DNA of 64,000 nucleotides from Euzebya sp051004735 (GCA_051004735.1 JBPCKA010000061.1:1-64000), one strand, 5' to 3'; counted from the first letter of the stretch, positions 26,463 to 35,509 are shown. Notes: generated by a model from the letters alone, not told the origin. A program made the numbers and translations.

Positions 26463-27925
26463 TGGGCACCTCCGGAGGCCGCGCGGCGCACCAACCAGAT
26501 CGAGCCCAGCGTCATGACAACGGCCCACACCGTCAGCAGCACGTCATCGATCGGCGTCGCACGCAGCCCGTCGGGCATCAGCGGAGCCAACAGGCGGTAG
26601 GCCGGCGCGGTGGTCGACATGAAGTCCACCACCAGGGTGCGCGTGCCGAAGGTTGCCTCGGCGGCAAGCCACAACCAGTTGAGTGCGCTGAGGGCGACCG
26701 CGATGGTGACAGGTGTCCTCAGCCGAGGAATATCGTGCACCAAGCGTGAGATCGCAACGGCTGCGAGTGGCAGGACGACGACGATCTGGCGTCCCGGCAC
26801 CCACCAACCCTGCATGGTGAGGGCGACGAACGTCGCCACCAGCCAAGCGGTGGCCACGGGCAGGACGAGGGCCCCACGAGTGTCATGCCGCCGGGTGAAC
26901 AGGTTCAGCGCTGCGGCTGGTATCAGCAACCAGGCGGGGGACCACGTTGCGATACCGAAGGAGCGATCCACCACAAGACCGACCAGGCGGCGAGAGCGAC
27001 CGACGAGGTCCGGACTGGTTCCCACCACCGACAACTCGCCGCCGGCCTGGAAATGGTCGCCTGCGGCATAGACCGTCCAGCCGCCGTACAGCAGGTGATG
27101 AGCCAGCAGATAGGCAACGCCGGCAACGATCAGAAGCGTGCCAGCGGCCCAGAGCGACTGCCGGTGACCGGTGCGCCACAGCCGCCATGCTGCGACGGCA
27201 GCGATTGCGACGGTCACCGGCACGTACTTTACCGACAACCAGGGCAGCGCGATCACACCCATCGTCGCCACCCCGAGCGGCACCCACGACGGTATCCGGC
27301 GTGTCGTCCCTGGATGGGTTCGGCGGCCGAACTCAAGGATCGCCGCGCAGGTGATCGTGACGAGCATGGCTGCCGCCATCTCGGGATAGATCTGTGAGCC
27401 GTAGGGCGCCAGTGGCATGCCCGTGAACAGTCCGCCGACCACCACGACGGCCAATGACGGGGACACACCGACGTGCCGAATCGCCACCCACGCGGCGATC
27501 ATCGCCGTCAAGCCCGCCAGCACCGCCATCACCGCCTTGGCGGCTGCCCAGCCGCCGATGGCCACCGCCGGGCTCAGCAGCAGGGGCAGCAATGGGTCGT
27601 GTGGGCTGAGGCGGCGACCATCCCGCAGAGGGGCTGTCTGGGGATCCACGGTCAGTTCATGGAAAGGAAGGTAGGACCGCTGCGCCAGTTGGTTGCTGAT
27701 GTCCAGGTCACCATCTGACGCCAGGCTTTGTGCGGTCATCAGGTAGTACGGCTCATCGGCGGTGGTACGGGCGGAGCCGGTCGCGCGGGCACCCAATCCG
27801 GCTAGGGCTGCCAGAACTGCCGCGATCCCGGTCAGCATCAGCAGCCACGCAACGCCGCGGGAGGGACGAGTGTCGCGGTCGGGTAGCGCCGGTAGGGGTG
27901 GTGCGGACGTGTCGGTTGTGCTCAT
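26459..27925 (-). CDS. GT-C type membrane glycosyltransferase (PMT/ArnT-like)
   Basis: A 488-aa integral membrane protein with roughly 10-11 helices. The first outside loop contains TADEPYYLMTAQSLASDGDLD; the DE pair is the usual GT-C catalytic region. Large hydrophobic blocks (VKYVPVTVAIAAVAAWRLW, GWWVPGRQIVVVLPLAAVAIS) follow. Such enzymes take sugar from a polyprenyl-phosphate donor and transfer it outside the cell. The start overlaps the epimerase stop (ATGA) and its stop overlaps the next start, so the three genes are tightly coupled. The acceptor is unknown. Confidence 0.72.
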   Translation of the reverse strand: MSTTDTSAPPLPALPDRDTRPSRGVAWLLMLTGIAAVLAALAGLGARATGSARTTADEPYYLMTAQSLASDGDLDISNQLAQRSYLPFHELTVDPQTAPLRDGRRLSPHDPLLPLLLSPAVAIGGWAAAKAVMAVLAGLTAMIAAWVAIRHVGVSPSLAVVVVGGLFTGMPLAPYGSQIYPEMAAAMLVTITCAAILEFGRRTHPGTTRRIPSWVPLGVATMGVIALPWLSVKYVPVTVAIAAVAAWRLWRTGHRQSLWAAGTLLIVAGVAYLLAHHLLYGGWTVYAAGDHFQAGGELSVVGTSPDLVGRSRRLVGLVVDRSFGIATWSPAWLLIPAAALNLFTRRHDTRGALVLPVATAWLVATFVALTMQGWWVPGRQIVVVLPLAAVAISRLVHDIPRLRTPVTIAVALSALNWLWLAAEATFGTRTLVVDFMSTTAPAYRLLAPLMPDGLRATPIDDVLLTVWAVVMTLGSIWLVRRAASGGAQ

Positions 27926-28869
27926 GACGCCAGTCGGGTGGGGACCGGGCGGCGTTGGGCGGGGGCGTGCCAGCGCAGTTGCTCGGCAAGCCCGTCGCTG
28001 AGGCTGACCCGTGGCGACCAGCCCAACAGGGTCCGGGCCCGATCAGTGTCAGGAGTGGGGCATTGGGGGTCACCGGCTGCCGCCGGTAGGTCAACGGTGG
28101 GAATCCGCCGTCCCAGCAACCGCCCGACCACTTCCAGCGCCTGGTTCAGCGAGATCGATTGCCCGGCGGCGATGTTGATCACCGACCCCGGTGCCAGTGG
28201 GGCGGTCAGAGCCGTGGACGTGGCACGAACCACATCGTCGACGAAGGTGTAGGCCCGTGTCTGCTGCCCGTCACCACGCCGCGGGAACGGTGGACCGCCC
28301 TGGCCTGCCAGAAACATTCGGTGAAAGGCCATGTCGGGTCGCTGCCGTGGTCCATACGTGGTGAAGTAGCGCAGGCAGACCGTCGGCAGGCCTCGCGCCA
28401 CATAGCTGTTGGCAAGTAGTTCCATCGCCGCCTTGGTTGCGCCGTAGGGGCTGACCGGCACGCAGGCCAGGTCCTCGGACAACGGCCCGAAGGTGTCGCC
28501 GTAGACCGAACTGGACGAGGCCAGGACAATCCGCCTCGCCCCCGCAGCAAGACCGGCCTCGAGGATCCGCTGACTCATTCTGACGTTGCCGTCCAAGTGG
28601 CGGTCAAAGCCGTCTGCCCAGCTGCTCTGCACGCCCGGTTGGCCCGCCAGGTGCACAATTGCATCCTCGGGGCTGATCACCCGCCGCAGGTCCGTGGACA
28701 GCAGGTCCGTCCGCTGCAGCTCGACCCCCGAGAGGGAAACGGCGTTCTGGTGCTGGCGTGGCCCACCCATGAGGTCAAGCGCGACGACGTCGTGGCCGGT
28801 GTCGGCCAGGAACCGGCACAGGTGGGAGCCGATGAATCCTGCTCCACCGGTGACAAGGACGCGTGACAT
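27922..28869 (-). CDS. NAD-dependent sugar epimerase/dehydratase
   Basis: A 315-aa extended short-chain dehydrogenase of the UDP-glucose 4-epimerase class. The NAD loop is VTGGAGFIGSHL at residues 5-16. The catalytic set is ASSSSVYG and YGATKAAMELL (Tyr-x3-Lys), with RYFTTYGPRQRPDMAF in the substrate region. It probably makes the activated sugar used by the next two genes. An IdeR-like box lies 12 nt before the ATG, placing nucleotide-sugar synthesis and transfer under apparent iron control. Confidence 0.88.
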   Translation of the reverse strand: MSRVLVTGGAGFIGSHLCRFLADTGHDVVALDLMGGPRQHQNAVSLSGVELQRTDLLSTDLRRVISPEDAIVHLAGQPGVQSSWADGFDRHLDGNVRMSQRILEAGLAAGARRIVLASSSSVYGDTFGPLSEDLACVPVSPYGATKAAMELLANSYVARGLPTVCLRYFTTYGPRQRPDMAFHRMFLAGQGGPPFPRRGDGQQTRAYTFVDDVVRATSTALTAPLAPGSVINIAAGQSISLNQALEVVGRLLGRRIPTVDLPAAAGDPQCPTPDTDRARTLLGWSPRVSLSDGLAEQLRWHAPAQRRPVPTRLAS

Positions 28870-28880
28870 AACGCAGGAGC

Positions 28881-28899
28881 TTAGGTGAACCTAACCTTC
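28881..28899. promoter_or_regulatory. IdeR/DtxR iron box before glycosylation operon
   Basis: TTAGGTGAACCTAACCTTC matches the known IdeR/DtxR consensus at 15 of 19 positions, with the core TTAGGT and CTAACCT intact. It lies 11 nt upstream of the epimerase ATG, the same placement as the box of fbpA. Confidence 0.75.
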
Positions 28900-28966
28900 T
28901 AGACAATGCGGATGTCGTGGACGTCTTGGGATCGCGCCCGAACACGGCGCTGGGGCGAAGCCACAG

Positions 28967-30025
28967 TTAGCTATAGCCCTGGGCGGGGGGTCCCACGTAG
29001 CTGACGCCGACACGGTCGCCCTGGCCGAAGGGAGGCGCGGACATGGTGCGCACGCGGACCGCCCCGTGCGGTCCGTCCAGCAGGCTGACCGCGTCGTGGC
29101 CGTAGTACTCGACCGCGGTCACCGTCGCATCGGAGCCGGGGCTCATCGCGAGGTGCTCGGGACGAATCAGTACCCGCACCACCCCAGTCGCCGGCTGCTG
29201 CAAGGGCACAGTGCCGAACCAGGTCTGCGCACGGTCGCCCTGGGCAGTGGCCTGGATCATGTTGGCGTCGCCCAGGAACTCGGCCACCTCAAGGGAAGCC
29301 GGTGACTCATAGATCACCTCGGGCGCGGCCTGTTGATGGATGCGTCCCTGGATCATCACCGCGACCTCGTGGCCCAGAAGAAACGCCTCCTCCTGATCAT
29401 GGGTCACCACGACTGCGGTGATCGCCAATTCACGCAGCAGCGCCGCCACATCCGCGCGTACTTGCGTTCGCAGGTTGGCGTCCAGAGATGAGAACGGTTC
29501 GTCCAGCAGCAGCACTCGTGGGCGTGTGACCAGGGCGCGGGCCAACGCGACACGCTGCTGCTGGCCTCCTGACAGAGTTGCCGGCATGCGGCCGCCGAAT
29601 CCATCGAGCCCGACCAGCGCAAGTGCCCCCGGAACGGCGTCACCCCGCCTGGCGCGACGGCTCAAACCGAAACCAACGTTGGCCGCGACATCCATATGGG
29701 GGAACAGGGCGCCGTCCTGGAACACCATGCCCACTCCACGGCGTTCGGCGTCCACGGCAGTGACGTCCTCACCGTCCAATCGCACGGTCCCGCCGGTGGA
29801 ATCCTGCAAACCCGCGACCGCCCGCAGCAACGTCGTCTTCCCGCAGCCACTTGGCCCCAGCAGCGCCAGCGTCCGTCCCGCCGGAACGGACAGGGACACC
29901 CGGTCCAGGATCACCGCACCGCCCAGGCTCACGCTCAGCTCGGTGATGTCCAGGGGGACGCGAGTGACATCGTCGGTCAGGGCAACGACGTCGGCTGTGT
30001 GGGTCAGTGCTGCGGTCACGAACAT
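28967..30025 (-). CDS. fbpC: Iron(III) ABC transporter ATP-binding protein
   Basis: About 352 aa from the ATG at 30025; longer readings run through the iron box. Walker A GPSGCGKTTL, signature LSGGQQQRVALARAL, Walker B LLLDEPFSSLD and switch His VVTHDQEE are all present. A C-terminal TOBE-like regulatory domain (VLIRPEHLAM, VTAVEYYGHDAVSLL) is usual for the FbpC/PotA/CysA group. It energises FbpAB, encoded 4-6 kb away on the same strand. The separation and its own iron-type box suggest that an ancestral fbp locus was split by the glycosylation operon. Confidence 0.9.
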   Translation of the reverse strand: MFVTAALTHTADVVALTDDVTRVPLDITELSVSLGGAVILDRVSLSVPAGRTLALLGPSGCGKTTLLRAVAGLQDSTGGTVRLDGEDVTAVDAERRGVGMVFQDGALFPHMDVAANVGFGLSRRARRGDAVPGALALVGLDGFGGRMPATLSGGQQQRVALARALVTRPRVLLLDEPFSSLDANLRTQVRADVAALLRELAITAVVVTHDQEEAFLLGHEVAVMIQGRIHQQAAPEVIYESPASLEVAEFLGDANMIQATAQGDRAQTWFGTVPLQQPATGVVRVLIRPEHLAMSPGSDATVTAVEYYGHDAVSLLDGPHGAVRVRTMSAPPFGQGDRVGVSYVGPPAQGYS

Positions 30026-30043
30026 CAAGCGTAACGGCTGCAC

Positions 30044-30062
30044 TGAGGTAAGGCACACTTTA
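30044..30062. promoter_or_regulatory. Degenerate IdeR/DtxR-like box before fbpC
   Basis: On the coding strand TAAAGTGTGCCTTACCTCA matches the known consensus at about 13 of 19 positions, 18 nt ahead of the fbpC ATG. It is weaker than the boxes at 24825 and 28881, but its place and context support it. Confidence 0.5.
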
Positions 30063-30132
30063 GTAAGCCACCTAAAGACACAGGTCCCGCGTCGCGGCGA
30101 AGCTCCGATGCTGTTGGCAGGATCGGGGGCCA

Positions 30133-32115
30133 ATGGTGCGAAACCCTGCCCAGTCGTTCAAGCCGGACCCGGGGACCATCCCCACCGAACCCGGCTGCTA
30201 TCTGTGGCGTGATCGTCATGGACGTGTCGTCTACGTCGGCAAGGCCAAGAACCTGCGGGCCCGTCTGTCCTCCTATTTCCAGGACGTAGGACAGTTGCAC
30301 CAGCGCACCCAGGGGATGCTGGAGGCCGCCGCATCGGTCGAATGGATCATCTGCGGTTCCGACGTCGAGTCGCTTCACCTCGAGTACAACCTGATCAAGC
30401 AGCACCGGCCGCGCTTCAACATCCGGTACAACGACGACAAGTCCTATCCCTACCTGGCCGTCACCCTGGCTGATGAGATCCCGCGGGCCATGGTGCGCCG
30501 CAATCCCCGGCCTGACGGCACCCGCTACTTCGGTCCCTTTGCGCACGCCTACGCGATCCGAGAGACGCTGGATCTGCTGCTGCGCATCTATCCGGTGCGG
30601 ACGTGTTCCAACGGCGTCTTCGATCGGCATCGCCGGGCCGGACGACCGTGTCTGCTGTTCCACATCGGGAAATGCAGCGCTCCCTGCACCAAAGAGGTGT
30701 CCCAGGAGGAGCACCGGGAACTGCTGGATGGCCTGATGGCCTTCATCGAGGGCGAGACAGAGGGGGCCGAGACCGAGTTGCGGCGCCGCATGCTGTCGGA
30801 GGCGGACAAACAGAACTACGAGGCCGCGGCGCGGATCCGGGATCAGCTGCGAGCCATGGAGACTGCCCTGGCAAAGCAGGTGATGGTCACCGGGCGAAAG
30901 GAGGACTTCGACGCGATCAGCTGGCATGGCGATGAGCTGGAGGTGGCCTTCCAGGTCTTCTTCGTCCGTCGCGGACGGGTCGTGGGCCGCAAGGGTTGGA
31001 CGGTCGACCGTGTCGAGGCCCTCGACATGCCCGAACTGCTCACCCGGTTCATCGTGCAGGTCTTCAGCGAGCGGGTGGGGGCGGTGACCGGTCGCTCGAA
31101 CAGCCGCTCCATGACCCGCACGGCCAAAGGGGGCAGTGACGGTCGTCTGAAAGAGCCCGATTCGGCCAGCACCCAGGTTGTGGGCAAAGAGGTGCTGGTG
31201 CCAGAACTGCCCGATGACGTCGAGGTGCTCGAAGAACTGCTGGCCGAGTTGCGAGGATCAGCCGTGGCAGTCCGGGTGCCCCAACGCGGGGCGAAGCGCC
31301 AGTTCCTGGACACGGTTCGAGGCAACGCCGAGGAAGCCTTTCACCAGCATCGCCTGAAGCGCGCGAAGGACTTCAATGCCCGCTCCCGGGCACTGCGGGA
31401 GTTGCAGGATCACCTGTCGTTGGAGCAGGCGCCGCTCCGCATCGAGTGCTACGACATCTCCACCCTGCAGGGAACGAACTCGGTGGCCTCGATGGTCGTC
31501 ATGGAGGACGGATTGCCCCGGAAGAGCGAGTACCGCAGGTTCAAGATCCGCGGGGTGACCGGGCAGGACGATTTCGCCATGATGAATGAGGTGATCACCC
31601 GCCGCTTCAAGCGATATCTGGCCGAGAAGGACCTGCCGGTCGAGGAGGGTGCCAAGTTCGCCTACCCGCCGAACCTGGTCCTGATCGACGGGGGCAAGGG
31701 ACAGCTGAACGCCGCGAAACGAGCACTGGACGACCTGGGTGTCGAGGGGGTCGAACTGGCGTCCCTGGCCAAGAGGATGGAAGAGGTGTTTCGACCGGGA
31801 CAGTCCCAGTCGGTCATGTTGCCGCGGTCCAGTGAAGCCCTGTTTCTGGTCATGCGGATCCGCGACGAGGCCCACCGCTTCGCCATCACCTATCACCGCA
31901 GCCTGCGAGGAAAGGAGATGGTCCAGTCCGTGTTTGATCAGATTCCCGGGGTTGGGCCTGCCCGCCGCAAGGCGTTGATGATGCATTTCGGGACGGTCAG
32001 GGCAGTCCGCGAGGCAACGGTTGAGGAGCTGGCCCAGATCGAGGGGATAAGCCAGAACCTGGCACTGACCATCCACCAGGCCTTGCGGCCCGGGGCAACG
32101 GTCAGCCGACCGTAA
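30133..32115 (+). CDS. uvrC: Excinuclease ABC subunit C
   Basis: A 660-aa dual-incision nuclease of nucleotide excision repair. The N-terminal GIY-YIG domain is PGCYLWRDRHGRVVYVGKAKNLRARLSSYF (residues 18-47). A UVR motif (LRRRMLSEADKQNYEAAARIRDQL) lies near 215. The UvrC RNaseH-like endonuclease domain covers CYDISTLQGTNSVASMVV and LVLIDGGKGQLNAA. Helix-hairpin-helix repeats end the protein (IPGVGPARRKALMMHFG; IEGISQNLALTI). Length is normal. It overlaps the convergent cupredoxin gene by 14 nt and is followed by rapZ, the usual actinobacterial order. Confidence 0.97.
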   Translation: MVRNPAQSFKPDPGTIPTEPGCYLWRDRHGRVVYVGKAKNLRARLSSYFQDVGQLHQRTQGMLEAAASVEWIICGSDVESLHLEYNLIKQHRPRFNIRYNDDKSYPYLAVTLADEIPRAMVRRNPRPDGTRYFGPFAHAYAIRETLDLLLRIYPVRTCSNGVFDRHRRAGRPCLLFHIGKCSAPCTKEVSQEEHRELLDGLMAFIEGETEGAETELRRRMLSEADKQNYEAAARIRDQLRAMETALAKQVMVTGRKEDFDAISWHGDELEVAFQVFFVRRGRVVGRKGWTVDRVEALDMPELLTRFIVQVFSERVGAVTGRSNSRSMTRTAKGGSDGRLKEPDSASTQVVGKEVLVPELPDDVEVLEELLAELRGSAVAVRVPQRGAKRQFLDTVRGNAEEAFHQHRLKRAKDFNARSRALRELQDHLSLEQAPLRIECYDISTLQGTNSVASMVVMEDGLPRKSEYRRFKIRGVTGQDDFAMMNEVITRRFKRYLAEKDLPVEEGAKFAYPPNLVLIDGGKGQLNAAKRALDDLGVEGVELASLAKRMEEVFRPGQSQSVMLPRSSEALFLVMRIRDEAHRFAITYHRSLRGKEMVQSVFDQIPGVGPARRKALMMHFGTVRAVREATVEELAQIEGISQNLALTIHQALRPGATVSRP

Positions 32116-32698
32116 GGGTGCCTCGCATCCCCTCTTCGTAATGGGTTGATCCCTGGTCGGTGTGGATGATGCAGAACAGGGTGTAGGTGCCCGGTTCCAG
32201 GTCATAGGTGGCGTTGCAACTCTGTCCGGGGCCAAAGCCCTCCAACTCGAATGCACCGGCGGCCTCAAGTGCCGCTTCGTCGGGTTCGCCGGGCGCGGTG
32301 AACCCGACGTCACCGCCGCCGGGGAGGAAGGCCAGTTCATGGTTGCTGGCCCCGTCGTTGTCCAGCGTGAAGGTGGTGATCCCGGCGGGGGCTTCGATAT
32401 CAGCAGGGGAGTAGGCAAAGTCGCTGGCAACCAGTTCGATGGTGGTCGAGGCCTGGGACTCCAGGTCCTCACCCACGGGCTGGCAGGGTTGCTCCGCTGT
32501 TGCCGAGGCCGTACTTGACCCGCTGCCACTGCTGGAGCCGGAAGATGTCGCTGACCCCGACACGCTTCCGGATTCGTCTTCTGAACCCAGGACGCGAACG
32601 CTGGCCCCGTCATCGGAGGAGCCACACGCGCTGAGGAACATCATCACGGCCAGGGTCGCCGCGCTGATGGTGAGGACTCGGGAGGAGGATCGGAACAT
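32102..32698 (-). CDS. Iron-box-regulated cupredoxin lipoprotein
   Basis: About 198 aa from the ATG at 32698. A lipoprotein signal (FLSACGSS) and a long Ser/Gly-rich linker precede a plastocyanin-like domain. Copper ligands are visible: His in SNHELAF, Cys and His in LFCIIHTDQG, and Met in HYEEGMRGTL. Small extracytoplasmic cupredoxins can oxidise Fe(II) or pass electrons during iron uptake (for example the cupredoxin part of EfeO or Ftr systems). The IdeR-like box just upstream supports a place in iron acquisition with FbpABC; electron transfer to respiration is the alternative. Confidence 0.82.
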   Translation of the reverse strand: MFRSSSRVLTISAATLAVMMFLSACGSSDDGASVRVLGSEDESGSVSGSATSSGSSSGSGSSTASATAEQPCQPVGEDLESQASTTIELVASDFAYSPADIEAPAGITTFTLDNDGASNHELAFLPGGGDVGFTAPGEPDEAALEAAGAFELEGFGPGQSCNATYDLEPGTYTLFCIIHTDQGSTHYEEGMRGTLTVG

Positions 32699-32703
32699 CG
32701 GGC

Positions 32704-32722
32704 TAAGGTAAAGGCAACCTAA
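32704..32722. promoter_or_regulatory. IdeR/DtxR iron box before cupredoxin gene
   Basis: On the coding strand TTAGGTTGCCTTTACCTTA matches the known consensus at 14 of 19 positions. It begins only 5 nt upstream of the cupredoxin ATG. It sits in the 72-nt gap divergent from rapZ. Confidence 0.7.
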
Positions 32723-32770
32723 GTAAATTGCAAGCCAGCCCGCGAGGGCCGTGGCGTAGGCTCGATTCCG

Positions 32771-33631
32771 ATGCAGCCCACGATTGTCATCATCACCGGG
32801 TTGTCCGGCGCCGGCCGGACGACCGCAGCAAAGGTGCTCGAGGACATCGGATACTTCGTCATCGACAACATGCCTCCACAGCTGCTGGACTCGGTGGTGG
32901 AGCTGGCGACAGGGCCGGGGGCCGACGTCAATCGGATTGCTCTGGTCATCGACGTCCGCGGCCGACAGTTCTTCGGTGACCTGCGTCAATCCATCCGCTC
33001 GGTGGAGGAGCGCGGGTTGAGTGTCCGGGTGCTGTACCTGGAGGCGTCGACGCAGAGTCTGGTGCAACGGTACGAGGCGGGTCGCCGTGTCCATCCCCTG
33101 GCCGGGGAGGATCGGGTTATCGAAGGGATTGCGAGGGAGAAGGAATTGTTGGCTGTCCTGCGTGCCGAGGCCGATCTGGTCATCGACACGACCAGGCTGA
33201 ACGTCCACCAGCTGCGCGACAAGATCGTTGATGCCTTCGGGGACACCACCGACACGGTGATGGTGACCAATCTGGTGTCGTTCGGGTTCAAACACGGAAC
33301 CCCCCGCGATGCCGACATGGTGCTGGACGTGCGGTTCCTGCCCAATCCTCATTGGGTTCCCGAGTTGAAGCCGTACACGGGCCTGGACGAACCCGTCCGC
33401 GACTACGTCCTAGGCCAGACAGATGCGAAGGAGTTCCTGGACCACCTGTTCCCGCTGTTGGATCTGATGGTCCCGGCGTTCAGACGTGAGGGGAAGCGCT
33501 ACCTGACCATTGCGATGGGCTGTACCGGCGGCAAGCATCGCTCGGTCGCGCTGACGGAGGAGTTGGCACGTCACCTTCGTGGGGGTGGCCAAACTGTGCA
33601 GGTCAATCACCGGGACCGGTTGCGGGAGTGA
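32771..33631 (+). CDS. rapZ: RapZ-type nucleotide-binding protein
   Basis: The product is 286 aa. The N-terminal P-loop is ITGLSGAGRTTAAKVLEDIGYFVIDNMPP. The C-terminal conserved block MGCTGGKHRSVALTEELARHL is diagnostic of the RapZ/YvcJ family. Members bind GTP/ATP; in E. coli RapZ adapts small RNAs for RNase E, and the actinobacterial role is less defined. The stop overlaps the yvcK start (GTGA). The cluster rapZ-yvcK-whiA is conserved in Gram-positive bacteria. Confidence 0.95.
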   Translation: MQPTIVIITGLSGAGRTTAAKVLEDIGYFVIDNMPPQLLDSVVELATGPGADVNRIALVIDVRGRQFFGDLRQSIRSVEERGLSVRVLYLEASTQSLVQRYEAGRRVHPLAGEDRVIEGIAREKELLAVLRAEADLVIDTTRLNVHQLRDKIVDAFGDTTDTVMVTNLVSFGFKHGTPRDADMVLDVRFLPNPHWVPELKPYTGLDEPVRDYVLGQTDAKEFLDHLFPLLDLMVPAFRREGKRYLTIAMGCTGGKHRSVALTEELARHLRGGGQTVQVNHRDRLRE

Positions 33632-34575
33632 CCGGGGTGGCCGGCGAGCCTTCGGAGGGGCGACGGATCACCGCGATAGGTGGTGGGCATGGTCTTGCGC
33701 GGACACTGGACGCACTGCTGCTGCTCTCGTTGGAACCTACGGCGATAGTGACCGTCGCCGATGACGGGGGATCAAGCGGCCGCTTGCGTCAGGAGCACGG
33801 CGTCATCGCACTGGGCGACATGCGAATGGCCCTGCAGACTCTTGCCGGTGCAGACGCATCGTGGTCGCGGGTGTTCTCCCATCGCTTCGACGAGGGGGAT
33901 CTTCAGGGACACGCGCTGGGAAATCTGATCCTGATGGCGCTGATCCAGCAGCACGATGACCAGGTCGTTGCCGCGCTGAGCCACGCGGCCAATCTGCTTG
34001 GCTGCCGTGGCACCGTGCTGCCGTGCACGACCGACAACGTCACGCTCGTTGCGCAGGTCGACGGGAGGGTTGTTGCGGGTCAGGTGGCGGTGGCCACGAC
34101 CACGGGTCGCCACCGCGACGTCTGGCTTGAGCCACGCAGCCCGCGGGCTGCTCCGCAGGCCGTCCACGCCATCTCAGCGGCTGATGTGATCGTGCTGGGA
34201 CCCGGCAGCCTGTTCACCTCGATCATCCCCAACCTGTTGGTTCCAGGTATCTCGGCAGCCATCGCCCGCAGCAGCGGCAAGCTGATCTATGTGGCCAACA
34301 TGACCGGGCAACCCGGGGAAACCACCGGAATGGACCTACAAGATCACGTCGACGCCTTGCTGTCGCACCTGCCGCAGGATCGGCGGCTGACGGTCCTGGC
34401 CCATCGCGGGGCCCCTGCCGCCGGGTCGGGACAGCCGTTGGGGTCTGCTCTGGATCAGTCAAGGCTGACGGCGCTTGTGACTGCGGACCTGGCCACCCGT
34501 CGCCCCGACGGCACGGTCCTTGCTGCCCATGACCCAAAGCGGCTGGCGCAGGCACTTCAGCCGCTGCTGGCGTAA
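33628..34575 (+). CDS. yvcK: Gluconeogenesis factor YvcK/CofD-like
   Basis: A 315-aa cytoplasmic protein. The family motif GGGHGLARTLDALL is at about residue 18, followed by VADDGGSSGRLRQEHGVIALGDMRMAL and the later GPGSLFTSIIPNLLVPGISAAI. The family binds UDP-sugars and supports peptidoglycan precursor supply and growth on gluconeogenic carbon. GTG start, overlapping rapZ by 4 nt; whiA starts 13 nt after its stop. Confidence 0.95.
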   Translation: MTGVAGEPSEGRRITAIGGGHGLARTLDALLLLSLEPTAIVTVADDGGSSGRLRQEHGVIALGDMRMALQTLAGADASWSRVFSHRFDEGDLQGHALGNLILMALIQQHDDQVVAALSHAANLLGCRGTVLPCTTDNVTLVAQVDGRVVAGQVAVATTTGRHRDVWLEPRSPRAAPQAVHAISAADVIVLGPGSLFTSIIPNLLVPGISAAIARSSGKLIYVANMTGQPGETTGMDLQDHVDALLSHLPQDRRLTVLAHRGAPAAGSGQPLGSALDQSRLTALVTADLATRRPDGTVLAAHDPKRLAQALQPLLA

Positions 34576-34588
34576 ACGGACGCCATCG

Positions 34589-35494
34589 ATGAGCCTGACA
34601 CGGCAGCTACGGGAGGAATTGGCGCATACGCCCACCCGATCTGCTGTGGCACGGCTGGCTGAGGCGTCGGCCATGGTCCGGTTTGGCGGCAGCCTGCGAT
34701 TGCGTGGTGGCGGTGCCACCCCCGAGGTTGCCGTCGTCGTGCGCTGCGCCCACGGATCGGTTGCCCGACGGCTGCGCACGACGTTGGTGGAGGCACTGCA
34801 CGTGCGACCGGGACTGGCACGCATCCAAGGCGGCAATCTGGCGGGCTCCTCCGCCTACGTCGTTGAGGTGATGGCGCCTGCTCTGGCCCCCCTGGGAATC
34901 CTGGATGCTGCGGGACGTCCCCGGCAGGGGATCGACGGCGAACAAGCGCGTCACCGCGCCGCCTACCTTGCCGGGGCTCTCATGGTGGCCGGGCGCTTGT
35001 CGGGTGCCGGTAAGCCTGTGCACCTTGAGATAGCTGCCCCGGGGCAACGGACGGCAGCCGATCTGGCCGCGATGCTGGGCACGCAGGCACACGATGTCCG
35101 CGTGGTGGTCAAAGGCGGCGATATGGTCGCGGACCTGTTGGTCCAGGTCGGGGCGCACGCCACGTTTCTGGCCTTTGACCAGGGACGTTTGCGCCGCGAT
35201 CTTCGTGGTCAGGTCACGCGCAGCGTCAATGCCGACCGGGCCAATCTCACACGCACCGCCGATGCCGCGTCCCACCAGATCGTGGCCATCCAACAGCTGC
35301 TGGATCGGCTGGGCTGGGATGGCCTGCCCGACGACGTCCGCAGTACCGCCCTGGCGCGCATCGTCAACCCCGAGGCGTCCCTGAGCGACCTGGGAAAGCT
35401 GTTGGACCCCCCGGTCCTCAAGGCAACGGTGCACCGACGACTCCGCCGGTTGGAACACCTGGCGGAGGAGATAGTGGCGAGTGGCGATGGGTGA
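34589..35494 (+). CDS. whiA: Sporulation/cell-division regulator WhiA
   Basis: About 301 aa from the ATG at 34589. The degenerate LAGLIDADG homing-endonuclease-like fold occupies the middle (RRAAYLAGALMVAGRLSGAGKPVHLEI). The C-terminal helix-turn-helix holds LPDDVRSTALARIVNPEASLSDLGKLLDPPVLKATVHRRLRRL. The usual SKSGVNHR-type DNA-binding segment reads LKATVHRR here, a small deviation. WhiA controls division genes in actinobacteria. It is the last gene of the rapZ operon. Confidence 0.93.
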   Translation: MSLTRQLREELAHTPTRSAVARLAEASAMVRFGGSLRLRGGGATPEVAVVVRCAHGSVARRLRTTLVEALHVRPGLARIQGGNLAGSSAYVVEVMAPALAPLGILDAAGRPRQGIDGEQARHRAAYLAGALMVAGRLSGAGKPVHLEIAAPGQRTAADLAAMLGTQAHDVRVVVKGGDMVADLLVQVGAHATFLAFDQGRLRRDLRGQVTRSVNADRANLTRTADAASHQIVAIQQLLDRLGWDGLPDDVRSTALARIVNPEASLSDLGKLLDPPVLKATVHRRLRRLEHLAEEIVASGDG

Positions 35495-35509
35495 GCACGG
35501 GGATAGTCG

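Noticed and set aside
31258..32625. 455-codon minus-strand frame opposite uvrC
   Set aside because: It is antisense to the conserved end of uvrC and to the cupredoxin gene read in its proper frame, with low-complexity composition.
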